Notes: generated by a model not told the origin, from the letters alone. A stretch of DNA of 64,000 bases from Adiantum capillus-veneris (GCA_014529385.2 CM043963.1:64161469-64225468); one strand, 5' to 3'; counted from the first letter of the stretch, positions 26,464 through 38,587 are shown. Numbers and translations are program-made.

Positions 26464-26922
26464 TCAATTATTAATAATGTTAATCCAACACAAAGAATGG
26501 TTTGATGGGAAGGACAACATCAAGGATGCCAAGACAATAGAGTCATTGATCTCTCTTTGTGAATCTTTAAGAATATCAATCGACTCAACATCTAGGGAAA
26601 TATAATCTTTCCTTTTAAGAAGGTCATCTTCTAAGAAGGCAGTCACCTTAAAGCCCTTGGGATTGACACTTCTCAACAATGAAGGGATTTGAGCTTCAAT
26701 CTCCCTAAGCTCCTTTGTTTCTATCTCCACCCTGCCAACTTTCATATCCTCCCCTTTTTTCAAAACATCCTTCTCCTCTATGATCTCCTCAATCACCACG
26801 TCAAGATATTTTGCTTTTCTCAATGGAGGTATGTTGAGGATATTGAAGGTTTTATCATCCTGAAGAGGTACTGGTTTAAGTTTTTTTGTGAATCTATATC
26901 TTAATGTCCTCAAGATAACCAT
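26464..26922 (-). CDS. Hypothetical 152-residue frame
   Basis: The frame opens 'MVILRTLRYRFTKKLKPVP' and is rich in Lys, Glu and Ile, with 'VVIEEIIEEKDVLKKGED' in the middle and a hydrophobic end. I recognise no family. It may be coding sequence of a worn retroelement, since a repeat array resembling those in element leaders lies just beyond it. There is no visible promoter. Confidence 0.25.
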   Translation of the reverse strand: MVILRTLRYRFTKKLKPVPLQDDKTFNILNIPPLRKAKYLDVVIEEIIEEKDVLKKGEDMKVGRVEIETKELREIEAQIPSLLRSVNPKGFKVTAFLEDDLLKRKDYISLDVESIDILKDSQREINDSIVLASLMLSFPSNHSLCWINIINN

Positions 26923-27363
26923 ATCTTTTTCCTCTTAAACTACTTTGATACTTGCCTATAGAGCCTTTAAAAAGATAGCTTAGGAATTGCAACTATAAGG
27001 GTCTTCTATGCTCTTCTTATCTCTCTCAAACATCTCATATTTTGAGTAAATCTCCTTTTCTTTGCAGGTGGGACCTTTATATCAACTCCCTTTTTGGTTG
27101 GTTGTTTTGAGGATGCAGGACCTTTATCTCCCTTTGAGCTCTCACCTTTATCTAAGGCATCTTCTGGTTTAATATCTTTTGGTTTGATATCTTTTGGTGT
27201 TTCTTTGACATATCTTGGTTTGACATCTTTTCTATGGATCTTCCTTGTAGTTTGTATGGTCCTTGCAATAGCTAGAGCTCACACCTACAAAATAAGAGAA
27301 AATATAGCACAACGCTATATTCAAGTATAAGCTTCAACCAATTAAAAGTTTTTTAAAAAATAG

Positions 27364-28730
27364 TGCTCCTTGAGCAAAAATAGAGTGGTCAGAAACTTGT
27401 TTGATAGTACTCTATTTTCACGCAAGGAGGACACGTGTCATGGAAAAAAATATGTTTCCTCCTTGCATGAAAATAGAGTAAGTCGGAAGCTTATCAACTT
27501 CTCTTCACAAGTAGGACACATGCTATTAAAAAAAGATATGTTGCCCTTGAACAAAAATAGTGTAGTCAAAAAAGCTTGTCTGGCTACTCTATTTTCATGC
27601 AAGCGGGACACAAATTATATTTAAATAAAACATGCCCCCCTTGCGCAAAATATGTGTAGGAGGAGGCTCATTCAACCAAGCATATTTTTCATAGGGAGGA
27701 CACATGTTCAAAATCATTTGTGAAGAAATATGTATAGAGGATTTTTGAGAAAAATGAAAATGTGTCTCCCTTGCGCAAAATATTACTAGCTGACTACTCA
27801 ATGTAGGGAGACAGATCTTGATCTTACTAGTCCCAAAACATACCGAGCTATGTAGCATCCAAGGCTTTGAAGAAGATATTGAATAATATTTACTTCCCAA
27901 TTTTAAAAATCTGCTTCAAATTGAACTTTTGAAGCATATAGAAAAGGATATTTTGTTGAGAATTGTGTAGTATCTAAAAAGATAGAAGAAATGATGCGGA
28001 GAGAAAGAAGTAGTTGCTCGAAGGAAATTCCCAAAAAAATAGGTTAAAAACTTGTTTGAGTGTAATATTTTCTATATACAATAGTGCACAATTATCTAGG
28101 CAAATTTTCCTTTGGCACAAAGTATGATGCATAGATTTGACCATTTTACATGGTTTTGACTGCACAAATATTAAGGTTCATAATTAACATACTATATATA
28201 GATTAAAATTCCTATAAATCTCATTTTTGCTGAATTTTTGTCTATTTTGCCAAAAAATTTGAGTGACACTCACAACCCACAATGATCCTTAGAGGACATA
28301 AAGGTGCATATTTTCTTTGATTTTTAAAAAAATCAATTTTTCTCTATGAATTTTTCTTCAAAGATGTGTCCTCCCTATGCAATTTTTGAAGGCTCAAATG
28401 GGCCTCAGTCTACAAATAGATTGCATAGGGAGGACACATCTTTCAATGCACAAATTCTTTGTTGTCCGGGCCTTATAAAATTGTGCAAGGAGGACACATG
28501 TTAGAGTATAAAATTTTGATTGATTTTTTTGGCATATGTCCTTCTTGCATGAATTCTTTGTTGCTGAACACTCCTCCAAGCCTTCTAAAATTACATAAGG
28601 AGGACAGATGTTGGAGTATATAATTTTGTTTGAGTTTTTTGAATGTGTCCTCCTTGCTCAAAAATATGTGTATATTGAACTCTTTGTGCATTGCATTTTC
28701 ATGTAGAAATGACACATGTGTAACATACAA
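27364..28730. repeat. Alternating-orientation repeats of GCAAGGAGGACACATG
   Basis: At least twelve copies of a 13-17 bp core occur in both orientations. Plus-oriented copies are at 27422, 27508, 27599, 27690, 28423, 28485 and 28593. Minus-oriented copies are at 27455, 27632, 27760, 28364, 28535 and 28642. Neighbouring copies often face each other, with 20-70 bp between, and would pair as hairpins. In the left half the core is followed by 'AAAATAGAGT', which is inverted with it. No open frame crosses the region. Confidence 0.85.
28361..28442. repeat. Perfect 22-bp inverted repeat
   Basis: The left arm 28361-28382 begins AAGATGTGTCCTCCC and the right arm 28421-28442 is its exact reverse complement, with a 38-bp loop. 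It is the best-preserved pair of the 27.4-28.7 kb repeat family. Confidence 0.9.
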
Positions 28731-28879
28731 ATGTATTAAATATGTAATTGCTTAATGGATGTATTAAATATGTAATTGATTATATGTATAGAGTGTTGAA
28801 ATATGGTGTGATGTATGTGCTTGTATGCCTTTTCTCTTTTTTCATAAAAGCTGTCTAGTAGAAAGAGTTTGGAAGATAT

Positions 28880-30163
28880 GGACATCGAAAAGTTTGAAGA
28901 GACAAATGATGATAGGTTGATAGACCTAATCTACCAAGTCAAGCAACTATCAAATTTTGCATTTGTCAAAGAAATATCTAATGTTCCCTTTCAATCGGAT
29001 GGCTTTATTGAAGGCTTTAGTTAATGAAATTCTTGCGTATCAAAAGGTTGTTATTATTGACCTTACAAAGGAGCACAAGGTTGAAAATTTTGTACACTTT
29101 AGTGATATTTTTAAATTGAGAACCTTCAAAAATAGGATAGGCTCCAAGAAAATGGCATTACTTCAAGATGATCAAAAGATTTAGGCTCATAAGCCTTGTG
29201 AGTGGCATGGAAAGTATGGTTGTAAGCTTGTGATTGAAGAAATTGAATTTCTTCTCTTTTTAAGTTTTATTGCAATAGAGGAAGGAGATTCCAAGCCCTG
29301 TAAATCACCACAGGTGGGAATGAAAAAGATATTGAAGAAACACCAAAAGATTTCAGCGAAGGAATGGAGAAGATCCAAAGCAAAGAGATTTTGGATGTGG
29401 CACAATACAATGCAAGGAACATCACCAAGGTAGACAATTCCGTTTATATTCAAGAGGAAGAGCTTGATCCCTTTCTATCTAACCATGTCCACCTATAAGC
29501 TAAGAATTAAGGAGTATCTACTACTACATGATATATAAAATCTCTTTGATCTAAGAGACAACTATTGCCTTTCTATTTTGGCAAAGTGGGTAGAGCATGA
29601 TAAAGTCTTTGTGGACTACAACACACCCGTCCATTATCATTGCTTGATATAGAATCTAAAAGGTTCATTGATCGGTCTCATGTTGGAGCGCATACACTAA
29701 ATATTTTTCAAAGCTATGAAGAGCAAGGGCTTCCCACACAAAGGAGGAGTTTTAGAAAATTTAGAAAATGATTGAATATTGAGCAAGATGATAAAAATCC
29801 TAAAGTAAAATAGTTTTTTTGTAAACACATAGTTTAGGCCAGTGAAGCTTTGTTTCCTTTAATCAATTTGAGGATTTTTTTACACAAATTGATATTGTGG
29901 ACCATGATAAGTTTCTAGGGAGAGGGAAGGGATCCAAGCCTTTGGATCTAAAGAGGGATCAAATTTTGGGCCATTACATTGGAAAGTTCAATAAGAAGAC
30001 AATAGATATCTACCATAGGAAGCTTTCCCAATCACCCACTCTCCCCATACTTGTAGTAATGGCCCTATCAAGGGTGGTAGGTTCACATCCAATACGACTG
30101 GGAATGGAAAAAACCATACTTCTTGAAAAGCAAGAAGATATTAGAGTTTTTGGACTTGTTTGA
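28880..30163 (+). pseudogene. Decayed coding region of unknown family
   Basis: Several short plus-strand frames follow each other: 'MDIEKFEETNDDRLIDLIYQ' (from about 28879), 28957-29184, 29230-29433 and 29897-30163, separated by stops. Fragments such as 'NSVYIQEEELDPFLSNHVH' and 'RDQILGHYIGKFNKKTIDIY' look protein-coding but I do not recognise them. They may be Gag-like remains of a further element whose leader is the repeat at 27.4-28.7 kb. Confidence 0.3.
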
Positions 30164-31150
30164 GTATTTATGGATTTATGGGCTAGTTATGTCCTTACCT
30201 CTTCTAGTGACATAGGCAAGTAGTGCACGATTACAATAAGAGTGCACGATTACAAGAAACAAGAGTACTTGACGTGGAGGGGAAAAAATAATCTTCTTTC
30301 ATCCAATATGTTGTAGGTAACAATAGGTAGAATCACTTCACAAAATAATTGCGATGCACCTCTCATGTTTCCTTGTGAACAGTCTGATTGAACTAAGGAT
30401 TTGAGGTAAACACAAACAAAGACTAGAGAACCCAAATATACCATCTTGCAAGACAAAGATAAAGATTTGTAAATTATATCAGTTTTATCTCACTGCTTTG
30501 ATTCTTCAGTGTAGCCTCCACCTCCACGTTTGAGACTCTCAATATTCTTCAATTTTCAATGATTGTAGGTTCTTTGTTAGTTGCTCAACTAGCAAGAGCC
30601 GGAGAAAGAGCATCAATAGGGATGCCACTCATTTTTTAAAAGCCAATTGAATGTATTAAATCCCTTTGTATCACTGAAAAACCCCGCAAAGTCCAAAGCC
30701 GTTGTAATATTATTGATTTCCAATGAGTCTAAACGGGTTGAGGGCCTCTAAGTTGTAATCATATGCAGTTTCTAAGCTTTTTATTGAGCCCAAATAGATT
30801 GAAATCCATTATTTGGTATAAAAGCTAACTTTCATAATTAAAAATCTAAGTTTTTTGATAATGAAAGTAAGCGTTTGCTACAGAAGCTCAATGTGAGTCT
30901 ATTGTTTCTTTGATTCTTTGTATCTTTGTCGTACGGTGTTGCATTGCTATTCCGAGAGTACCAACATGTTTGAAGGTGAGAGCTCTTCCATTTAACGTAA
31001 GTTTCTCGCAATGAAAATGTGATTTTAGTCGTGATGTCTACAAGCTGATTTTGCTCCGTATGCACTATACATGCACCAAAACTGGTTTTTGACCTTAGGA
31101 ATAGGTAGAGAATGTTTAGAGGAAGCTATAGAGTGCTTCAAAATTCCAAA
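30164..31150. other. No gene seen
   Basis: AT-rich sequence that probably includes the 5' LTR of the plus-strand family G element, whose right edge is at 31539. The left LTR edge could not be fixed because no partner LTR survives. Confidence 0.35.
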
Positions 31151-31542
31151 AGGACTGACCTAAAATAGACTGTTTATCTTAGGTGCAATTTTTTTAGAGT
31201 GTCAAAAATGACATTTGAGTACACGGGAGTGTTAAGGATACTTTGCTCATGCTAGGCATAAAGTTTTGTTGCATTCAGAGACTCGTAGCTATACCAAATC
31301 ATGAAAACAAGCTTGTGGTAAGGGAGCGATAAGAAAAGTAGCTTTTGATGTCCGGCACACATTTGAGACTGAGATAGGTAGGAACAGCTTAGAATTGACT
31401 TTTCCGAGAGATTAGGTATCTCTTGTAGCCTCCATGCACTAGTGGGGTCAGCTACATCCCACGGATTGACAAATGTTATGTCTATGGTTCTCACTTTGGT
31501 AGCATTGATATGGTGAGGCTTGGTAGCCGGCGGCCGACATTT

Positions 31543-31560
31543 TGGCATCATTGCCGGGGA
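31543..31560 (+). promoter_or_regulatory. Primer-binding site of family G copy II
   Basis: TGGCATCATTGCCGGGGA follows an LTR-like end '...CCGACA' with three T between. It differs at a few positions from the tRNA-Asp-complementary primer site common in plant gypsy elements. Confidence 0.75.
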
Positions 31561-31925
31561 CGAGGCAACCTAGACTAGAGGAAAACCCAAAGCATTTACT
31601 TGAATTTTCATTATTTCCTCTAGTTTTGGCTAGAGTAACACATTTTTTGAATGTATCACGACTGAGAGGTTCTTGAGAGTAGGGATACTCGGTAACGACC
31701 TTGAGAGCTTTAGTTTAATAGCACGAATTAGTTAGAGGGTCCTTAAGACAAGCTAGTGGTCGGTAAGGGCATCACCTAAATAGAGAGTAGAGATTTCAAA
31801 GTGAAGGTTGACCTTTTTACCTTTTGTACTGTTTTTTCATGTTCAATAGGAATAGGGTAAGTAGAAAACCATCACAATTGCATCTAACCTAAGATGCATT
31901 GAAAAAAACAAAAAAAATTATCAAA

Positions 31926-32549
31926 TCTATCTTAGGCACGCCAAAGATAGAGAGAGAGTTTTTGCGACTAACATGGTACAATTGAACTTGCAAGGTGGTA
32001 GACCAACTTGATTAGACCACTCCCCTTGATTTGGAAACGTTTGGATTACTAAAACACTAGGTCAAGCCCAAAATTGGAAAAAAAAACATAGACTTCAAAA
32101 AAAATTCACATGGAAAACCCAAATCGTGCTAAAACTTGAAACCAGGGTGTGGATAAATCCTAAAACTTGTGGAAAAGTAATCCGTGAAGAAAAAGATGAA
32201 AAAGTGTAAATCTCAAAGAGTTTTATTTTAGGTGCCCCGAAGATAGAAAACTCTCTAGAGGGGATATTTTAACAAATTTTCAACTCATAGAGTCTAATCA
32301 TACCATAACACAACTCCTTAGCAAATTTAATCAAATTTGGAACTCTATAAGGGTACAAACACCAAGAAAGCTAGAGAACCAAGCCACAGGATCAAAAAAT
32401 TTGATAAAAACATTGGTGAATTGTCCAAACTTTGTGAAACTCATTGTACAAGCTTGAAATCGCATGTAGAATCCACTCCAAGTCAAAATAGCCAAAAATA
32501 TGTTGATATAGAGAAGTTTTATCTTAGGTGCGTCGAAGATAAAACTTCT
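31926..32549. repeat. Three leader palindromes, ~293-bp spacing
   Basis: At 31926-31951 the 8-bp arm TCTATCTT faces AAGATAGA across AGGCACGCCA. At 32218-32253 there is an imperfect copy, GAGTTTTATTTT facing AAGATAGAAAACTC. At 32512-32549 the 14-bp arm AGAAGTTTTATCTT pairs perfectly with its reverse complement across AGGTGCGTCG. Starts lie 292 and 294 bp apart. A half-site TTTATCTTAGGTGC is also present at 31173. All three lie between primer site and coding start. Confidence 0.85.
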
Positions 32550-32882
32550 ACCAAGAAAGCAGTTTTGTCATTTTGACACCAAGATTGACTTTGGCAAGCT
32601 GTGGAGACCCAATTGTGTGATAAAAGTTGAAGTAGACCCTATAGATAGGTGTAGCCATCTTAGGCCATAAGATCTATTGGACACTAAAAAAAGGAATTTT
32701 TGTATATTTTATGATCCATGATTGAAAAATTGTGGAATCACATACAGCTTTAAGTGTTGTTGTGCCGGGAACTGCAACTTTGTGAAGGACAAGAGGGAAA
32801 ACGGCAAAAGCATTGCATTTGAAACCAAAGATAACCTTCCAAGTTTGAAGTATTAGTACTATTAAGTTGTGTAAATCCATAT

Positions 32883-33663
32883 ATGAACCTGAGATCTGGT
32901 AGAATTTTGGGAAACTCGAGTGACTTAGGAGAGAAAAGGATCAGAGTGTCCACAAAAGAGAGTGTAAACCAAGGGAGACCATTAGAAACTATCGCGGAAG
33001 AAGTGCCAAACACTTACTCCGATTCAAGCTCAGGCATGTCTTCTTTTTTAACACAATCAAGAATTGGGACCTATCTCAAGTTCAAGCACATCTTGACTTT
33101 TTTCAAGACCAACAAGTATGAAGCCCATATTTATTTGGACCCAAATGAGGAGTTTGCAGTGAGTATAGACAACCATACGATTGACTTTGAAGAGGAGGTT
33201 AGGGCAAACAAACAGGACGACATGTATGTAGACCAAAATGGAGTACAATATTGCAAGATACAAGAACCTAATTCAGTGTATTAATGGGGATTAGAGGGTG
33301 ATACTCTAATACCAGATAAGGCTGTAAAGGAGGGACCTCCAATGTTTGAATTAGAAGGGTATGAGTTAATAGATGCTAAATCATTGAAATGCATCCCCAC
33401 TAATAACCCAAGACTTGGAGTTTATTGCTAGAAAGAAAACTATATTAAGGATTTGGTATGGACTACCCATGCCAGATTAGGACAACTGACACCTTTGAAA
33501 AATGTGTACATTTTCAAAATCAAGGAAAAAGGACTAGAAAAACTTCCCATTCATCTCTTTAGGGATTTTTACAACAATAATTTTGTCATGATGAGTCCAA
33601 AGGAGATTGAAAAAACCAATTACCAGGGACACTCAATCCGTGAAGTGATCATGGGAACCATAT
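32883..33663 (+). pseudogene. N-terminal extension of family G Gag, copy II
   Basis: The frame starts 'MNLRSGRILGNSSDLGEKR'. It continues with 'YLDPNEEFAVSIDNHTIDFE', matching 'YLDPNQEYAIRINDHGIEFE' in the minus-strand copy, and 'VEGPP'-like and 'TNNPRLGVYC' strings. Two TAA/TAG breaks occur before 'KDLVWTTHARLGQLTPL'. The domain (about 260 residues) precedes the capsid in both copies. I do not recognise its fold. Confidence 0.7.
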
Positions 33664-33680
33664 AGAAAGCCGATCGGGAT

Positions 33681-34600
33681 GTGGATCCAAATGCTAGATC
33701 TTATGATCGCATGGACAATCACCAAGGAAGTGCAGTAAGGAGTAGCCACCTCAATGGTACCAACAGAGAAAGAAAGGCGGAAACCACGTATAACAGGGGA
33801 GAAATGAGTGACATGAGGACAAGAAGAGGTCCACATGAGTCACACTTACCAAATACCTGGTTTAAAAGGTTAATGGAAGAGACACCGGATAGAAGGGAGA
33901 GAGTGGGTACTGAACACAATCGTAGAGTCAAACCAACAGATTTTCAAAAGCGGGTTAAAAAATATACCGCAACAGGGGACCCATATGACCATTTGGCCAA
34001 CTTCAAATAGGTTTTGAGATTTGAGCGCATAACCGATGTCCATACAGAGTTTAAGAGATTTGGGATGACCTTGGAGGACAAAACCTTGACTTGGTTCGAG
34101 ACCAGACCTCCTGGATCTATCACCGACTTGCCGACTTTGGCCATGAGATTTTTTGCTACTTGTTCTAAAATGGGAATAAAGCATAGTATTGTGGCACAAA
34201 TCTATAGTTTCAAACAGAAACAAGGGAAAATGGTCAGAGATAGTGTGAGTCAAATGAGGCAGTACATCTCAACAAATGCCCGAAGTTGGAGATTCCAACC
34301 GAGGAAGAGTGGTCTCACTATTTCTAGAGGGGCTATTAAACAAAGATTTGCATGCAATTTTGTATAGTAAAAATCACATGACTAGGGAAGCATGCAGTTT
34401 AGATACGATAGACTTGAAAGATAATTGCGAGATCTTTAATGAGGAAAGCAAAGCTAAAGATATTCAAAACAAGAAAAACACATGCACTGTGTCAGCACAA
34501 GTAGGATCAGCAGACACAACTCCTACCAATGCGATAGAGGACATGCTTAAACACATGAACGATATGATGAACAACATGCAAAGAATGCCAATGTGATGCA
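33681..34600 (+). pseudogene. Gag of family G copy II (broken)
   Basis: The capsid core reads 'LRFERITDVHTEFKRFGMTL', 'TWFETRPPGSITDLPTLA' and 'GIKHSIVAQIYSFKQKQG', almost the same as the minus-strand copy (43255-43887). The next frame (34276-34596) has 'LFLEGLLNKDLHAILYSKNH' and 'AIEDMLKHMNDMMNNMQRMP'. One frameshift near 34300 and a TAG at 34010 break it. Confidence 0.85.
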
Positions 34601-35080
34601 CAATGCAGTGACAAAATCAAGGACAACCTATGGGACAAAAAAGGAAATTAAATGGTGCACTATTGAAGGGAAATGGACAAATCAGGAGACAAATGGGTGC
34701 TACTACAAGCCTAATATGATGGAAATGTTCAATACATGTCAATGAGGCCACAAGGGCAACCCATGCATAGATACCCACCCAATATGGCACCCATGCAAAG
34801 ATGACCCATGAATGTGGAGCGATTGCAACCAGTATTAGGTCAGCAATCTCCACTTTGAGGGAATAGATCTATACCGATCAAGTACATGGTGTCTGAGGAA
34901 CAAATGGAGGAACAGGTGCTAATACCCATTACTCCATATCTTGAGACTAATTTAGTAACAATGGGGATAGAAGAAGAGTGGTATAACCAACCTGCTCCAG
35001 TCCCTATCGAGCGGATGTGCCAAGCACCCACTCATACATCACCTATTTATTTTATTGCAAACTAGGGGACGAGATCACCT

Positions 35081-35275
35081 ATGGTCAAGCCAATGCCCAA
35101 AACAAAAAATTGTCACAAGTGTGGAGCGGATGACCATTGGAAAAATGACTATCATGAACCAGATAAGAATGTGAGACCTATAGAGGCATATTGTGGAGTG
35201 TGCGGATGCAAGGGTGGACACTTTCCTGAGGACTACCCTAGGAATACGGAAAAAAAAAAAGGAAAAACTGCCTGA
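35081..35275 (+). pseudogene. Zinc-knuckle region of family G copy II
   Basis: Two knuckles are visible: 'CHKCGADDHWKNDY', and 'YCGVCGCKGGHFPEDYP', where the last Cys is Tyr. In the minus-strand copy the second reads 'YCIQCCKKGGHFPEDCP' and is complete. This RNA-binding module is C-terminal in Gag. The paired, unequal knuckles characterise the family. Confidence 0.8.
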
Positions 35276-35567
35276 AACATAGTTCAAGTGGTGTTGAGTA
35301 AGTAGTTCATCAGTAGGGAAACCGATAATCCCGCCGATAATTCCTGTTCAAGTGATGACTAGAGCACAAACCAAGAAAAACATATAGAAAAACGCAAATG
35401 GATAAGATAAATCCAGCAATTCCTTCAAAAACTCTAGGAAAGAAAGACGCAAAAGGTAAGAACTCAAGAGACAAACACAGTGAAAGGAGATAGAGGGGAA
35501 GATATGTACGGAGACAGAAGAAAAAATACAGACTACTTCAAAAGACTTTAAGGAACCCAAACCAAAA

Positions 35568-35774
35568 TTGGTTGGATCTGTTTTGGTGGATAAAATTTAT
35601 GAACCAATCAATACATATTTGCACGCTTTTCAAGCTGGACTAAAAGTCGGGCAAATGTTGGAAAACCAATGGAAAAACTATCCAACGTGTGAGATGGGAG
35701 TAGTTAAATTAGAAGCTTATAGAAACTTGGTGCAAATCACACAAGCCCTGATGGAAAAACAAAATCCTCAATAG
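35568..35774 (+). pseudogene. Gag-Pol linker of family G copy II
   Basis: The frame 'MVGSVLVDKIYEPINTYL' to 'ITQALMEKQNPQ' matches the linker domain of the other two copies. Stops on both sides isolate it. Confidence 0.7.
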
Positions 35775-36438
35775 GAAGATATAGGAGAACCAAAAGAAAT
35801 TGAGACCACAGTTCTAAGAGAAAAAGGTCTAGAAAAGGAAAGGTCAAAAAATTGGAAAAATGAGGAGGTACAACCACCTAAATTACAAATTCCTGATAGT
35901 GAAGAAGGATGGGATGGGGTGCTGATAGTTGAATATGATTGGTCAAACAATCTGTGGAAATGAGTTAGGGAAGTGAAAGATGGGAGCTTGACTCTAAAAT
36001 CAGCACCAATAGAAGTAGTTCGGTTTTATAGATCACCCATGAAACTAGATGAATAATCGTTGTATGGAGATTGGGGATCAAAATAGTCAAACTCTACAAA
36101 ATTTGAAACCTTGTGAACACTACTATCTTACTTAGGTGAGAATAAAGAGAAATCAATGGTCTACTAAACAACAAAACTGGAAAGGCCAAGACAGACTTTG
36201 GATGTGGCTAATTTACAATGCATTATGTCAACATCAATTCAGTGCACAATCACTCTGGGGGAGCTACTGAAACTGAGACCACACCTACGGGGAGATATAC
36301 AAACTACCATGGGAGGATGGGATTAAAAGGAGTATCTCAAATGAACTTGGAAAATTTGCAAAAAGAAGAGACACAAACTAGACTTTTCAAGTCGGTACCA
36401 ATAACGTCGGGGACTATCTTGAAGGGAAAGAGGGAAAC

Positions 36439-36590
36439 ATGACCCTTCCAGTAGTGCAATACAATGATGTAACAACTATGGCTATTTTAGATAGTGGAGC
36501 AGGCATAGCCATAGCAACCGAGGCATTTTGGGAAGCTTGGGAAAAGCCAACAATTAAACAAACAAGAATGAAAATTGCAATTGGTAGATG
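36439..36590 (+). pseudogene. Protease start of family G copy II, truncated
   Basis: The frame reads 'VVQYNDVTTMAILDSGAGIA' and 'WEAWEKPTIKQTRMKIAI', the retropepsin start with a D-S-G active site. Homology with the other copies stops at about 36588, only about 36 residues after the catalytic loop, so the enzyme is truncated at the junction with the minus-strand element. Confidence 0.85.
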
Positions 36591-36599
36591 GTTCTTGTT

Positions 36600-37029
36600 G
36601 CATCCCTTGATAGTCGCTATTCCTGCTATCAAAGACTCACTTGTTTCCTTCTTGTATGTGGAATAACTGACTGCATTTTTACTCGAGCTCTCTGTCGACC
36701 AATGCATTTGTGCTATGGTTGTTGAGTTGCACATTGATGCGAAGCTCCATTCTATCTAATCATTCATCATCCGTTGACACTGCATCTTTATGCAATTCCC
36801 ATTGTCAGTCATCTATTTCCAGAGTGTTGATGGGAATAGGTATTTGTTGATTCTTAAGAGCAGCTTTTCTTTTGAGTACCCCAAGCCGAGCTTCTTCCTG
36901 GGCTTCATCAATAACCTGCTGTCATTTTATCTTTCTTTGCTTAGATGCATGCATTCTTTCTAGCAATCATTGGTTAGTGGCAAGTTGTACTTATTTAATG
37001 ACATCCACTAATCTAATTAGTCATTGGTT
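36600..37029 (-). other. 3' end of copy III and left junction, no gene
   Basis: Sequence after the integrase stop on the minus strand. Plus-strand protease homology ends at about 36588, so the junction lies between there and about 36700. No LTR partner of 46935-47846 is seen here. Confidence 0.45.
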
Positions 37030-37968
37030 CACCATCTATGGTGGACAACTCAATTGCTCCACTTGGAGATACATCTTCAATGATAAATGGTCCTTTTTTC
37101 TTTTTCTTAAACTTGGGAATTTGTTTCTTAAAGGAATAGATAAAACTAAGTGCCCTTTTTTGAAGATTTTTGTAATTAGGTGGGAATCAAAAAATTGTTT
37201 TTGTTTCCATTTTTGTGCATAGATGTGAGCTAAAGCAGTTAGCCTTTGTTCATCTAGCTTTTCTAAATCTTAAAGTCTTTCTGACAATTCATGTCCAATC
37301 CACTCAAGATTCTTAGCTACCCTTAGTGCCGGCAATAGAAATTCTATTGGCAGTATGGCATCAAGACCATAAACAAGGTTAAAGGGTGTATCATTTAAAG
37401 TTTTTTTAAATGAAACTCAATAAACCCATAGAGCAGCATGGAGATTCATTTCCGAGTCTTTCCTTCCTGAACTAACCACTTTAGTCAATATCGAGCTAAG
37501 AATTTTATTCATATGCTCAGCTTGTTCGTTTGCTTGTGGGTGATAGGGAGCCGATTTGTTATGGATGACCATAACAAATTCATTAAGCAGATACTCAATT
37601 ACCTCAATTGAGGAAATGAGTTCCCCTATCACTGACTATCTCTATTGGTAGTCCATATCTTGTGAACACATACTCATATAAGAATGCGGTAGTGGTTCTG
37701 GCATCATTCTTTTGAGTTGCTTTAGCCTCGGCCACTTGGTTAAATAGTCCATAGCTACAATGATATATTGATCTTGGGTTCTATAACCAGGTGTCCGTAT
37801 TGGCCCAACAAAATCTATACCCCATTTTGCGAAAGCTCTAGCCCCCATTATTGGTCTTAAGGGCATGCTATCTACACGGGTTGGTATTTTTTCTCGTTGA
37901 CGAGCATCACATCTCCGAACATATTCTTTGGCATCTACAAAAAGTGTTGGCCACCATATGCATGCCAT
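37030..37968 (-). pseudogene. Integrase of family G copy III
   Basis: The upstream frame (37642-37968) begins 'MACIWWPTLFVDAKEYVRRC' and has 'WGIDFVGPI' (first catalytic Asp) and 'YIIVAMDYLTKWP'. The next frame (37417-37632) has 'SAPYHPQANEQAEHMNKIL', which holds the catalytic Glu region. It continues in degraded form through 'FNLVYGLDAILPIEFLLPAL' to 'GPFIIEDVSPSGAIEL' near 37050. A frame break falls at the second Asp. It would insert element cDNA. Confidence 0.85.
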
Positions 37969-38221
37969 TAAGATTTCTCTTGAGGTGGTCTCACTAGAAA
38001 TGTAACCTCCAGCTAATCCAGCATGTGCTTATTCTATAATGGAAATAAATTCGTCTTCATTTGCACAAAGACGCAAATGTTGATCCTTACCTCTCCGATA
38101 CAATTGGTTTCCAATAAGAGCATATTCTCTTGCTTCTATTTCAATTGCTCTTTGATGGCATTTACTCATATCCTTAGGAAATATTTGGTTTGATAAGTAA
38201 GTAACTAGATAGTTACTTCAC

Positions 38222-38575
38222 TTAGGAACACGTGACATTTGGAACAATGTTACATGGAGTATGGGTGTTTGTTTTTGACATTGAGGACAATCTTTCACAA
38301 ACGAATGAACACCACTCCTCATAGTTGGCCAAAATACTCCAAGTCTCAAAATCCGTCGCATAGTTTTGTCTTCTGCAAAGTGAAGTCCTACTATGGTAAT
38401 ATGTGCTTGACTTAGGTATTGGGTTTTCTCCTCGGGATAAATGCTGCATAAGAGAGTTTCTTTTGTATAGCCTACCAGCTAGTAACTGATACATAGCCAA
38501 TTGCTCAATTAATCCGATTGTAATAGGAAGTGGTATTTGCGAATCTACTTGAGCTATGGTCATCAATGATACCAT
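38222..38575 (-). pseudogene. RNase H-integrase connector of copy III
   Basis: The 117-codon frame has 'QLAMYQLLAGRLYKRNSLM', a text that usually precedes the integrase zinc finger in gypsy elements. After it the frame is shifted and the zinc-finger residues are not readable in order. Confidence 0.5.
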
Positions 38576-38587
38576 ATTTTCTGACCA

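Larger units (their letters stand above)
31540..36590 (+). mobile_element. Family G Ty3/gypsy copy II, plus strand, 5' part
   Basis: The order is LTR edge (31539), primer-binding site, leader with palindromes, N-terminal domain (32883), Gag, knuckles, linker and start of protease. Coding homology breaks at about 36588, inside the protease ('TRMKIAI'). The later reverse transcriptase part on the same strand at 47847-49451 is a good candidate for the rest, with the minus-strand copy in between and about 1.1 kb lost at the left junction. Confidence 0.75.
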
